From: an uncultured Prevotella sp.
GTDB taxonomy: Bacteria; Bacteroidota; Bacteroidia; Bacteroidales; Bacteroidaceae
Direction: 5' to 3'
NCBI GenBank assembly: GCA_902495455.1
Contig: CABUXJ010000001.1
Span: 62,001-126,000 of the forward strand
DNA: 64,000 nucleotides
Part shown: one piece after another, positions 47,951-56,017 of the stretch
Position numbering within the stretch: the first letter of the stretch is position 1
Layout: every line of letters starts with the position of its first letter
Notes under the pieces: model-generated
The model's database searches: none
Seen by the model: the letters and a program-made list of their open reading frames with translations, nothing else
What the model was told of the DNA's origin: nothing
Program-made: the position numbers and the translations under genes

Positions 47951-48189
47951 TGACCCATCCGATTTCTTTTACTCCTTGTGGGGCGTAATCGTCTGACAGT
48001 CATGACGATAATGCTCCGAAATTTTGGCGCGTTTTTTGTGACCGGCAGAAAACGTGTCGTAAATGCCTTGATTTTGTCGCTGAAAAGCCATGAGATATGT
48101 TAATGACCGTTAACCGTCAACCGTCGTAATGTCTCCAAGGCGTGCCGCGAGGCCCTCCCTGCCGTTTTTGTTGCTTTGCGGGCGCGGCG

Positions 48190-48583
48190 TTTTGTCAGAA
48201 TATTATCCCGAAAATTAACACTTGAAAATCCTCCGAAAAAATGGCGGAGTGGCCCCGATTTCACCATTTCACTCTCGTTTTCGTTCAAAAAAATGTCGGC
48301 CGTCTTGCCGTAAGGGCCCCGTTGGTCTGCAACGAGCATGCCGTTGTCGTGCAACGGCGGCCCCGTCATGATGCAACGGCGGCCCCGTTGCAAGGCCGTA
48401 AGGCCCTTACGGCAAGGTCGGAAACCGGCTAAAATCCTGACGTTTCAGTTATATTGCTGAATATCAACGTTTTAGCAAAATTGCTCAAAACTCGCAAATT
48501 TTCGACCGAGGGGAAATTATTTCAAAATAACGCAAAAATGACGAGCTGTTTGTTGATATTATTCAAAAATTTAACAAAAAGGC
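48190..48583 (-). repeat. Interspersed GC-rich element E5
   Basis: Core 48306-48418: TTGCCGTAAGGGCCCCGTTG ... GCAACGAGCATGCCG ... GATGCAACGGCGGCCCCG ... GCCGTAAGGCCCTTACGGC. The right flank (AAAACTCGCAAATTTTCGAC to TTCAAAAATTTAACAA) matches that of E6. The left flank has GTTTTGTCAGAA like the terminal motif of the others. Oriented as E6. No gene inside; 47951-48190 also shows none. Confidence 0.75.
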
Positions 48584-48620
48584 AGCCAAAAGCCCATCTG
48601 ACACCCACCCTGTCACCCAT

Positions 48621-48819
48621 CTGACACCCACCCCAACCCTCCCGAAGGGAGGGAGCTTGATATGTCGTGTTGGATGGATATTGGACTTATTCGGCCTTTT
48701 TGGGAATGGCGGACATGTTCCTCCGGTAGGGTCATGTTCCAACGGACGGAAGAACCCAAATTTCACACGACAAGACATATCAAGCTCCCTCCCTTCGGGA
48801 GGGTTGGGGTGGGTGTCAG
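48621..48819. repeat. 46-bp perfect inverted repeat upstream of GH28
   Basis: Arms 48621-48666 and 48774-48819 are perfectly complementary (46 bases, CTGACACCCACCCCAACCCT ... TTGATATGTC) with a 107-base loop. Each arm contains CCCTCCCGAAGGGAGGG, so it belongs to the same motif family as 1347-1504. The left arm is preceded by a partial direct copy (CTGACACCCACCC at about 48598). It lies between E5 and the GH28 promoter. Confidence 0.85.
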
Positions 48820-48861
48820 GTTAATTTTTGTTCTTTCCCAACTTATGTAGGATATTATTAC

Positions 48862-48869
48862 TACATTTG
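48862..48869 (+). promoter_or_regulatory. Candidate -7 element for the GH28 gene
   Basis: TACATTTG, exact TAnnTTTG match, about 36 bases before ATG 48905. No good -33 box at the right distance. Confidence 0.45.
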
Positions 48870-48904
48870 CAGACATTATAATCACAAACAAATCAATATC
48901 GGAT

Positions 48905-50326
48905 ATGAAGAAGATTTTCAAGTTGTTGATGGCTGTGGTCATGGCTTTGCCCGTTAATGTGGCCGTGGCGTCAGACTATGCACATTATTATCAGAATCTG
49001 CCCGTCGAACTGCGCAAGGCCACTCCCGTGAGTGTGCCCGACCGGACGGTGCGTTTAACCGATTTCGGGGCTGTCGGCGACGGCCTGACTCTGTGTACGG
49101 AGGCCTTTGAACGTGCCATCGCCGCCCTGTCGACCGAAGGCGGTGGACGGCTTGTCGTGCCGCAGGGTGTGTGGCTGACGGGCCCGATTGTGCTCAAGAG
49201 CAATATCGACCTACATGTGGAGAAGAACGCAATCATCTATTTCTCGCCCGACAAGACGCTCTATGCGGACAAGGAGAACCCGAAGGCATCGCGCGTCATG
49301 GCGTGCATCAGTGCCACGCGCTGCAAGAACATCATGATCACCGGCGAGGGCATCATCGACGGCAACGGCGCACAGTGGCGTCCGGTGAAGCGCTCTAAGG
49401 TGAGCGACGTCGAGTGGAAACGGTTTAAGGCGATGGGCGGCGTCGAGCGCCAGAACGGTTCTGTCTGGTATCCGTGGGACATGAAGGCGGGCTACGCCAA
49501 CGTAGCCGAGACTCCGGAGAAGCAGGAGTCACGGCGCAACGACCTGTTCCGCGTGCACCACTGCGAGAACATCATGCTCATGGGCGTGACGTTCCAGAAC
49601 GCTCCGAAGTTTCATGTCCATCCGTTCAACAGCCGCAACATCATCATCGACGGCATCACCGTGCGTTGTCCGTGGAACGCTCAGAATGGTGACGCTATCG
49701 ACTTGAGCGACTGCCATCAGGCACTGATCGTCAACTGCACGGTCGACGCCGGTGACGACGGCCTCTGCATGAAGAGTGGCGACGCCAAGAGTGGGACGGA
49801 CATCAACGGTTGTGAGGACATACTCATCGAAAACAACACGGTCTATCATGCTCACGGCGGATTTGTAATCGGCAGCGAGGACGTGATGGGCATGCGGCGC
49901 ATCGTCGTGCGCAACTGTCGTTTCGCCGGCACGGACGTCGGTCTGCGCTTCAAGAGTGCCATCGGTCGCGGCGGAGTGACGAAGGACATCCACATCAGTG
50001 ACATCGTCATGACGGACATCGCGGGCGACGCCATCTCTTTCCAGTGTGACTATGTCAACCGCACCGCCGGTGCAAAGGACGGCGACACGGTCAAGGAGCA
50101 GAAGCTCGAGAAGGTGCCGGAGTTCACCGACATACACATCTCCAACATCATCAGCCGCGGTTCGCGCAACGCCATCACGGCCTCCGGTATCGAAGGCCAG
50201 AACTGTGTCCACGGCATCACGGTCGACAACAGTGTCTTTGTCTACACTGACAAGGGTGAAAACATCGACACGAAGACGGCAGAGGTGAAGCTCAGTGGAG
50301 TGAAGATGGTGAAGGAAGGAAAGTAA
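48905..50326 (+). CDS. Glycoside hydrolase family 28 polygalacturonase-type enzyme
   Basis: 473 residues. Signal peptide MKKIFKLLMAVVMALPVNVA. Right-handed beta-helix that hydrolyses galacturonic acid linkages in pectin (or rhamnogalacturonan). N-terminal TDFGAVGDGLTLCTEAFERA and TGEGIIDGNG lead into the four family motifs: NGDAIDL (Asp263), DAGDDGLCMKSG (Asp284, Asp285), AHGGFVIGSE (His317) and LRFKSAIGRGG (Arg348, Lys350). All catalytic residues are kept. It is monocistronic and converges with the GH35 gene of the neighbouring operon. Confidence 0.94.
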   Translation: MKKIFKLLMAVVMALPVNVAVASDYAHYYQNLPVELRKATPVSVPDRTVRLTDFGAVGDGLTLCTEAFERAIAALSTEGGGRLVVPQGVWLTGPIVLKSNIDLHVEKNAIIYFSPDKTLYADKENPKASRVMACISATRCKNIMITGEGIIDGNGAQWRPVKRSKVSDVEWKRFKAMGGVERQNGSVWYPWDMKAGYANVAETPEKQESRRNDLFRVHHCENIMLMGVTFQNAPKFHVHPFNSRNIIIDGITVRCPWNAQNGDAIDLSDCHQALIVNCTVDAGDDGLCMKSGDAKSGTDINGCEDILIENNTVYHAHGGFVIGSEDVMGMRRIVVRNCRFAGTDVGLRFKSAIGRGGVTKDIHISDIVMTDIAGDAISFQCDYVNRTAGAKDGDTVKEQKLEKVPEFTDIHISNIISRGSRNAITASGIEGQNCVHGITVDNSVFVYTDKGENIDTKTAEVKLSGVKMVKEGK

Positions 50327-50416
50327 GATAGAAGGAGATAAAGGGAGATAGAGGACGTATGTCTTGTCAAGCAAATAAGACTATTGTCCTCTATCTCCCT
50401 TTATCTCCTTCTATCT
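50326..50416. repeat. 31-bp perfect inverted repeat with a conserved loop, copy 1
   Basis: Arms 50326-50356 and 50386-50416 (AGATAGAAGGAGATAAAGGG ... and complement) are perfect, starting on the last base of the GH28 stop codon. The 29-base loop reads GTATGTCTTGT ... AATAAGACTATT with an inner GTCTT/AAGAC stem. It sits exactly between the convergent GH28 and GH35 genes and probably stops both. The same arms and loop occur at 59972-60091. Confidence 0.85.
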
Positions 50417-50425
50417 CCCTTTATA

Positions 50426-52759
50426 TCAATAAACAAACACCCTGCAATCCTTCACGCTCTCGGGCGCACCCTGTTCGGCGCGTGGCAGATATTCGATGCC
50501 CGTCACGGCCTCCGTGGTTCCGAGGTCGATGACGAGCAGATGGGGCAGGGCGGCACCCTTGGCCGTCTGCCAATAGGTGGACTCCTGAAGGTCGAACGCC
50601 TTGTCGCCGGTGTTGTTGCCGCGTTCGTTCTCGCTGTCGGCATACTTGACCGACCACTGCTCGCGGCTCAGGCGCTTGCCGTCGGCGCCGGTCAGATAGA
50701 TTTCGGCGATGGAGACGGTTTTGCCCGAATGGACGCTCTGACACTCTATTGCCACGTAGCGGCCCTTGGCCTGAGCGGCGAAAGCGACACGCTGCCATCC
50801 GTTGCCGGCGGCAAAGGCCGTGGTGACTGCGGGCGTGGCAGAGTTGAGGTCGGGCCGGTCTTTCGGGTTGTTGTGCTTGACGGCCTTCTCGCGGTTCAGC
50901 TTGTCCAGTTCCGGATGGTCCTGACAGAAAGCCACGCCTCCTTCCTTCGGGCCGACGATGTCGAGTACAATCACTTCGTTGTCGCCTTTTTTCAGCCAGC
51001 AGCCCGGAACGTAGAGCGTCTGCTGCGGGCCGATGTTCCAGAAGCGGCCGATGGCGTGACCGTTGACCCACACCTGTCCCTTGCCGAAGGCTTCGGTGTT
51101 GATGAACGTGTCGCCGGGCTTCTTCAGTGTGAATTTGCCGCGGAAATATCCGCCCTTGCTCGTTATTGTCTCGCGGCGCTTCACGTCCTTGTGTCCTTGC
51201 GCCATAGCCTTCTTTATGGCGTCATAGTCGTCGGCCGTGGCCTGTATGAGCCAGTCTTTCAGGTTCCATGTCACCTCGTTGCCGTCGATGTCGGCCTGAA
51301 TGGTCACGTCGCGGGTGATGCCCTTGTAGTCTTTGATGGCGCGTCCGAAGTTGATGCGGCCCATCGCCTCGACCAATATCACCAGTGCGTCGCCCTTCTT
51401 CACCGGCGGCAGCATGAGCGACTTCTCGTTCTTCACGCGGTCAATCTTGCCGATATAGTCGCCGTTGATGAACACTTGGGCGAAGTCGTGGCAGTCGTTC
51501 AGCGTCAGCAGGCTCTTCACGGGAACGTCGGGTAGCGTTGTGGTATATTTCACCATGCCCCAACCGGTGTTCATCTCCTCCATCGTGAGCACGTCGCGGC
51601 TCTCTCGCTCGGCCGTCACGAGGTCGTTGAGGCTCATCACGCGCTCCAATCGGAACGGGAGTGTGCTTATCAACGGCATCGGCGCGGAGGGCACGGCGGG
51701 CAGTTTTCCGTCGGCATATTTCTCCATGACCTTGCGCAGTTCGTAGTATTTCGGTGTCGCCTGACCGTACTCGTTGATGGGCGCGTCGTAGTCATAGCTC
51801 GTCACATCGGGTGCAAATCCGGGCGAGTTGGCACCTGCCCAGTGACCGAACGACGTTCCGCCGTGGGTCATGTAGAGCGAGAACGATATGCCTTTTGACA
51901 GCATCTTGTCTATCCCGGCGGTCATCTTCTCGGCCGGGCGCGTCTCGTGGCGTGCTCCCCACTTGTCGAACCATCCGCTCCAGAACTCCGAGCACATCAG
52001 CGGCGACGTGGGGCGCAGTTCCTTCAAGCGCTTGAACTGGCTGTCGATGTCGGCTCCCGTGCCGAAATTCATTGTCCAGACGAGGTCGTCAAGTCCGTTC
52101 TTTGTGAAGTTGCTCGCCCAGTCACACTGGAAGAGTGTCACGTCGCTGAAGCCCGATTCGCGTACGATGTCGCGTATGGCGCTGACGTACGGCTTGTCCT
52201 CACCGTAGGAACCGTATTCGTTTTCTACCTGCACCATGATGATCGGGCCGCCGCGCTGTATGGTCAGCGGGGCCAGCTGCTCACCGACTTTCTGCTCGAA
52301 CAGACGCACGCGCTCCATGAAATAAGGGTCCTGTTCGCGCAGCCGGATGTCCTTCTTCTTCAGCAGCCACCACGGCAGACCGCCCATTTCCCATTCGGCG
52401 CAGACGTAGGGACCGGGGCGCACGATGACGTACATGCCGTTCTTCTGCGCCAGACGGCAGAACTCGGCCACGTCGTTCTGGCCCGTGAAGTCGAAGACAC
52501 CCTCCTGCTGCTCGTGGATGTTCCAGAAGACATAGAGGCAGAGCGTGTTCATGCCCAGCGCCTTGCACATCCTGATGCGGTGTTCCCAGTACGGGCGCGG
52601 GATGCGCGGATAGTGGACTTCGGCCGCCTTGATGACGAAAGGCTTGCCGTTGAGCAGGAATGTCTTGTCTCCCACGGCGAATGTACCGGCCGTGTTCTTT
52701 GCTGTGGCTGACAGCGAGACGGTCAGCATGAGCAAAAGTGAGATTAGTAGTCGTTTCAT
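50426..52759 (-). CDS. Glycoside hydrolase family 35 beta-galactosidase with a discoidin-like C-terminus
   Basis: 777 residues. Signal peptide MKRLLISLLLMLTVSLSATA. TIM-barrel signatures: EVHYPRIPRPYWEHRI, YVFWNIHEQQEGVFDF, IVRPGPYVCAEWEMGGLPWW. Acid/base Glu181 in VQVENEYGSYG, nucleophile Glu258 in MCSEFWSGWFDKWG. Middle beta domains (WVNGHAIGRFWNIGPQQTLY) are those of GH35. The last 130 residues look like an F5/8 type C (discoidin) module (GNGWQRVAFAAQAKGRYV, IAEIYLTGADGK). Acts on terminal beta-galactose of pectin side chains. Last gene of the four-gene minus-strand operon (62 bases after the previous stop). Confidence 0.95.
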   Translation of the reverse strand: MKRLLISLLLMLTVSLSATAKNTAGTFAVGDKTFLLNGKPFVIKAAEVHYPRIPRPYWEHRIRMCKALGMNTLCLYVFWNIHEQQEGVFDFTGQNDVAEFCRLAQKNGMYVIVRPGPYVCAEWEMGGLPWWLLKKKDIRLREQDPYFMERVRLFEQKVGEQLAPLTIQRGGPIIMVQVENEYGSYGEDKPYVSAIRDIVRESGFSDVTLFQCDWASNFTKNGLDDLVWTMNFGTGADIDSQFKRLKELRPTSPLMCSEFWSGWFDKWGARHETRPAEKMTAGIDKMLSKGISFSLYMTHGGTSFGHWAGANSPGFAPDVTSYDYDAPINEYGQATPKYYELRKVMEKYADGKLPAVPSAPMPLISTLPFRLERVMSLNDLVTAERESRDVLTMEEMNTGWGMVKYTTTLPDVPVKSLLTLNDCHDFAQVFINGDYIGKIDRVKNEKSLMLPPVKKGDALVILVEAMGRINFGRAIKDYKGITRDVTIQADIDGNEVTWNLKDWLIQATADDYDAIKKAMAQGHKDVKRRETITSKGGYFRGKFTLKKPGDTFINTEAFGKGQVWVNGHAIGRFWNIGPQQTLYVPGCWLKKGDNEVIVLDIVGPKEGGVAFCQDHPELDKLNREKAVKHNNPKDRPDLNSATPAVTTAFAAGNGWQRVAFAAQAKGRYVAIECQSVHSGKTVSIAEIYLTGADGKRLSREQWSVKYADSENERGNNTGDKAFDLQESTYWQTAKGAALPHLLVIDLGTTEAVTGIEYLPRAEQGAPESVKDCRVFVY

Positions 52760-52821
52760 ATCTGTATCGTTATTTGTTTATTTGATTGTCTTACGGAAGT
52801 CGTCAGGCTCTATCATAGCCA

Positions 52822-54678
52822 CTATTTGATTGTATATGTGATTTTGCCGGAGGTCGGTTGGCCTGTCGTGGTGAGCACGATGCGATACATTTGCGGTCCC
52901 CACATGTTGCGAATGACACTGTCCGTCTTGTCGCTGATGTCCTCGACGGATGCCGACAAGCGGTCCGCATCAAATGTGATGGAGTGATTCCCGATTGTGA
53001 TTAGGCTGCCGTTTGTTTCCGGGCGGATGGTGGTGAGCAGCATCAGACGTGTCGGTTCGCGCCATTCCCTCAGCCGGTATTCCTCCGTAACCACCACGCC
53101 GCCGGCTTTTATGCTCACCGTGCGCTTCCACGAATCTACGGCTGCCTCCTCCGGATAAGCCCCGGCGATGTCCAATGCCAATGTCCCGGCCTTGCGGCTG
53201 ACGACCTTTGCGGCATATTGGCGGCCGTCCTTCTGCATCACGCCGTTGATGAGCGGCAGATTGTGATAGGCCGACTGCATCGTCCAAATCGAGTAACGGT
53301 CTTTTCCGAACGTCGCCGACGTATATTCTCCGACACCCGCGTCGATGATGAGAGGACTGTTGTCGGCATATACGATGAAGTTGCCGACGTCGTTGTGGTT
53401 GTGGTTTTCGCCGTTGGTTCCGCCCTTCATGGCCACGAAAAGACTGCCGCGGCGCGCCGTCATGACCTGAAGATCGGGCAGCCACGTGTCCTTTGTCTGC
53501 GGTTCGCGCGGCGTCATGGCCATTGCCGACTTGATGTCACGGAGCATGAACAGTTCGCGGCCGAGCGCGGGGAAGTTTCCGCTGTTCTCGTAGAATGGTG
53601 CCGGGGCGGTGAAGAGATTGCTTTCGCGGGCTATGTGGGCGGCGAATCCGAGCATGACGGGGTCCTGCGTGTCCAGCGCGATGGGCAGAATGATGTCCGG
53701 TTGCGCCTGCATGCGGTTGTCGTGGGCGTCGGCGAAATTGACACAATAGCCTCCACCGATATACATTTTATATATATAAGCAAGCATTTCGCGGACCTTC
53801 GGTGTCATCATGTCGGCCTTGCCGTCCGTCGCTAAGCGCAGCAGACGGATGCACTCGTAGAGCGAAGCCGCCGCGCGATCCCAGTAGCCGGTGCCTTCGT
53901 CGCATCCACCGTCGGCGGGATAGGCGTCGACGAACGCCCCCATCGCCTTGACAATCTGCCCTAAAGCCTCCGTCCTGCGGGCGCTGTCACGCTCGCAGAT
54001 GAGCACGCAGGTGAGCCAATTGGAACATATCCACGGGTTCCAGTTCATGCCCGCCTTCTTCCACCAGTAGTTTTTGGCGACGGCGGGACGGAGCATCCGG
54101 CGCGTGATTTCGTCGTCGACGTGGCGGCAGAAGCCCGGCGCGAACGCTTCGAGCCGCGCCTCAAGCATATATCTCGTCCACGCGATGAGCCCCGCCGTCT
54201 CTGCGTTGAAGAGGTCGACGGTCTGGTCGGAGGCGACGGGAAAACGCTTGCTGTAGTGGGCCGGTATGCCCCACCATGTCTCTTCGCAGAGGCTGCCCAG
54301 TCCGTTGACGATGTCGGCGGCAAACCGTCCCTTGCCTTCGACAATCTCCGCCATGACGATGGCGGCCAGCTGGCGGCGCTTCGCGAAGCAAGCGGTTTCG
54401 TAGCGGGCGCGGTTTCCGTTGGTCTTGAACTCGGTGAACGAGGTCAGTGGCAGCGTCGTCCACGGCCGTCCGAGAAATTGTTCGCCGTAGCCGATGTAGC
54501 TCTTGCGCATCGCCTCAGGCACGGAGTCACGCCAGAACGCGTCGTCTGCTTTCGGCAGAGGGGCGAAACGGCCCGGCTCTACCACCGTCTTTTGCAAATC
54601 AGACGCCGTCTGCGCCATCCCCGCCGTATGGCAGAGGATGAGGCAGACGGCGCCGATGATGATGTCCTTGATGTTCAT
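52822..54678 (-). CDS. Heparinase II/III-like polysaccharide lyase family protein
   Basis: 618 residues. Start ATG 54678 gives the signal peptide MNIKDIIIGAVCLILCHTAG. The N-terminal half is an alpha/alpha toroid (ETWWGIPAHY, MNWNPWICSNWLTCVLICER, ADGGCDEGTGYWDRAAASLY), the C-terminal half a beta-sandwich opening with GENHNHNDVGNFIVYADN, a hallmark of Hepar_II_III proteins. Families with this architecture are lyases on uronic-acid polymers. In this operon the substrate may be a glucuronic acid-bearing side chain of arabinogalactan or rhamnogalacturonan; no exact family number can be given from reading. Second-to-last gene of the operon. Confidence 0.8.
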   Translation of the reverse strand: MNIKDIIIGAVCLILCHTAGMAQTASDLQKTVVEPGRFAPLPKADDAFWRDSVPEAMRKSYIGYGEQFLGRPWTTLPLTSFTEFKTNGNRARYETACFAKRRQLAAIVMAEIVEGKGRFAADIVNGLGSLCEETWWGIPAHYSKRFPVASDQTVDLFNAETAGLIAWTRYMLEARLEAFAPGFCRHVDDEITRRMLRPAVAKNYWWKKAGMNWNPWICSNWLTCVLICERDSARRTEALGQIVKAMGAFVDAYPADGGCDEGTGYWDRAAASLYECIRLLRLATDGKADMMTPKVREMLAYIYKMYIGGGYCVNFADAHDNRMQAQPDIILPIALDTQDPVMLGFAAHIARESNLFTAPAPFYENSGNFPALGRELFMLRDIKSAMAMTPREPQTKDTWLPDLQVMTARRGSLFVAMKGGTNGENHNHNDVGNFIVYADNSPLIIDAGVGEYTSATFGKDRYSIWTMQSAYHNLPLINGVMQKDGRQYAAKVVSRKAGTLALDIAGAYPEEAAVDSWKRTVSIKAGGVVVTEEYRLREWREPTRLMLLTTIRPETNGSLITIGNHSITFDADRLSASVEDISDKTDSVIRNMWGPQMYRIVLTTTGQPTSGKITYTIK

Positions 54679-54722
54679 ATATAGTTCAGAAGATGTTCTT
54701 TGATAGTCTGATAAACCGTCTG

Positions 54723-55988
54723 TCACCACTTGTCCTTCGTCTGAATGTCGTCACCCCAGCGGTGGTCTTTCGGGAACGGCTGTCCACCCCACGCCTTGAC
54801 CTGCGTCCACGGCTGCGGCGCGTCGGTCCAGAAAGGATGGTCGGCGGGCAGTCCGAGAGGCATGAAGGCCAGCGAGGTCATGTAGAGCGAGCCGTTGTTG
54901 GTGTACCAGTCGGCAGTGTGGGGCTGGCTTCCGCAGAACCCGATGGTCAGATAGCCGCCCTCGTTGAAGTTGTTCTGCGTGTCGAACATGCGGTGGAAAA
55001 CCTTTGTCAGAGCCGCGCGCACCTGTCCGTTGGTCAGGTCCTGCGGCAGTTTCTCGTACCAAGCCATCAGCGCCAGCGGCTGCATGGCGGCCATGCGGTA
55101 GGGCGTGCTACGGCCGATGACGGGGAATGTGCCTTCGGGCGAGATGAAGCGTTCGAGGATGATGGCATACTTCTGCGCACGTTTCAGCGCGCGGTCATAA
55201 TATTTCCGGTAGTCTAAACGCGTGTTGGCCTTGGCGTCGACCATCGCCCGGAGCGTCTCGAGATACATCGCGTGGAAGACATAGCTGGAGTAGTAGTCGA
55301 ACGCGAAGACCGGGCCGTCGGCATACCAGCCGTCTCCGACATACCATTCCTCCACCTTGCGGCATGCCGTGTTGACGCGGAATTGGTCATAAGCGGCGCC
55401 CGCCTTGGCCATGAAACTCTCGATGATGGATGAGAAGAGGAACCAGTTGGTGTACGGCGGGTCAATCTTCCGCAGACGGGTGAATTCCTTTATATATCTT
55501 TCCTTGGTCTCCTTGTCGAGCGGAGTCCACAGTTGGTCGTAGGCGCGGAGGAAACTCTCGGCGATATAAGCCGCGTCGACGAGGTTCTGACCGGAGCGTC
55601 CCCAGCAGAGATAGTCGGGCGACGACGGGTCGACGGCGTTTTTGTATGCCGCCAACGCCCATTCGCGCAGCTGGCGACGCTGCTTCCCCTCAGCCGTCTC
55701 GTCGTCCGGAAGGGCTATCCACGGGGCTATGCCGGCCATGAGACGGCCGAACGTCTCCATGTAGACCACGCTGCGGTCGCGCTTGTCGAAGGACGGGCTG
55801 AACTCCGTCTGCATGTTCTTCTGCAGCTCGCCGCGGGCCATGTTCTCTAATACGGGCTGCGCCATCCTGTAAGCCAGAGCGCACCAATATTCGCGGTCGC
55901 TCTGCTGCTGCGCTTTCTTTTTCGCTCCGATGCCGGTTGTGACGGCCAGCATGGCGATGATGATAAATATCTTTTTCATGTTCATCAT
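54723..55988 (-). CDS. DUF2264 family exported protein (possible GH154-type)
   Basis: 421 residues. ATG 55988 (or 55979) gives the signal peptide MKKIFIIIAMLAVTTGIGA. The alpha/alpha barrel is full of family motifs: ETFGRLMAGIAPWIALP, NLVDAAYIAESFLRA, NWFLFSSIIESFMAKAG, VGDGWYADGPVFAFDYYSSY, FPVIGRSTPYRMAAMQPLAL and GGYLTIGFCGSQPHTADWYT. From memory, DUF2264 proteins have been placed in CAZy family GH154 with beta-glucuronidase activity on arabinogalactan; treat this as a hint. It lies 29 bases after GH127 and 44 bases before the heparinase-like gene, so one transcript is likely. Confidence 0.82.
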   Translation of the reverse strand: MMNMKKIFIIIAMLAVTTGIGAKKKAQQQSDREYWCALAYRMAQPVLENMARGELQKNMQTEFSPSFDKRDRSVVYMETFGRLMAGIAPWIALPDDETAEGKQRRQLREWALAAYKNAVDPSSPDYLCWGRSGQNLVDAAYIAESFLRAYDQLWTPLDKETKERYIKEFTRLRKIDPPYTNWFLFSSIIESFMAKAGAAYDQFRVNTACRKVEEWYVGDGWYADGPVFAFDYYSSYVFHAMYLETLRAMVDAKANTRLDYRKYYDRALKRAQKYAIILERFISPEGTFPVIGRSTPYRMAAMQPLALMAWYEKLPQDLTNGQVRAALTKVFHRMFDTQNNFNEGGYLTIGFCGSQPHTADWYTNNGSLYMTSLAFMPLGLPADHPFWTDAPQPWTQVKAWGGQPFPKDHRWGDDIQTKDKW

Positions 55989-56017
55989 ATTGTTATTGTC
56001 ATGTGTGGAATACCTTC

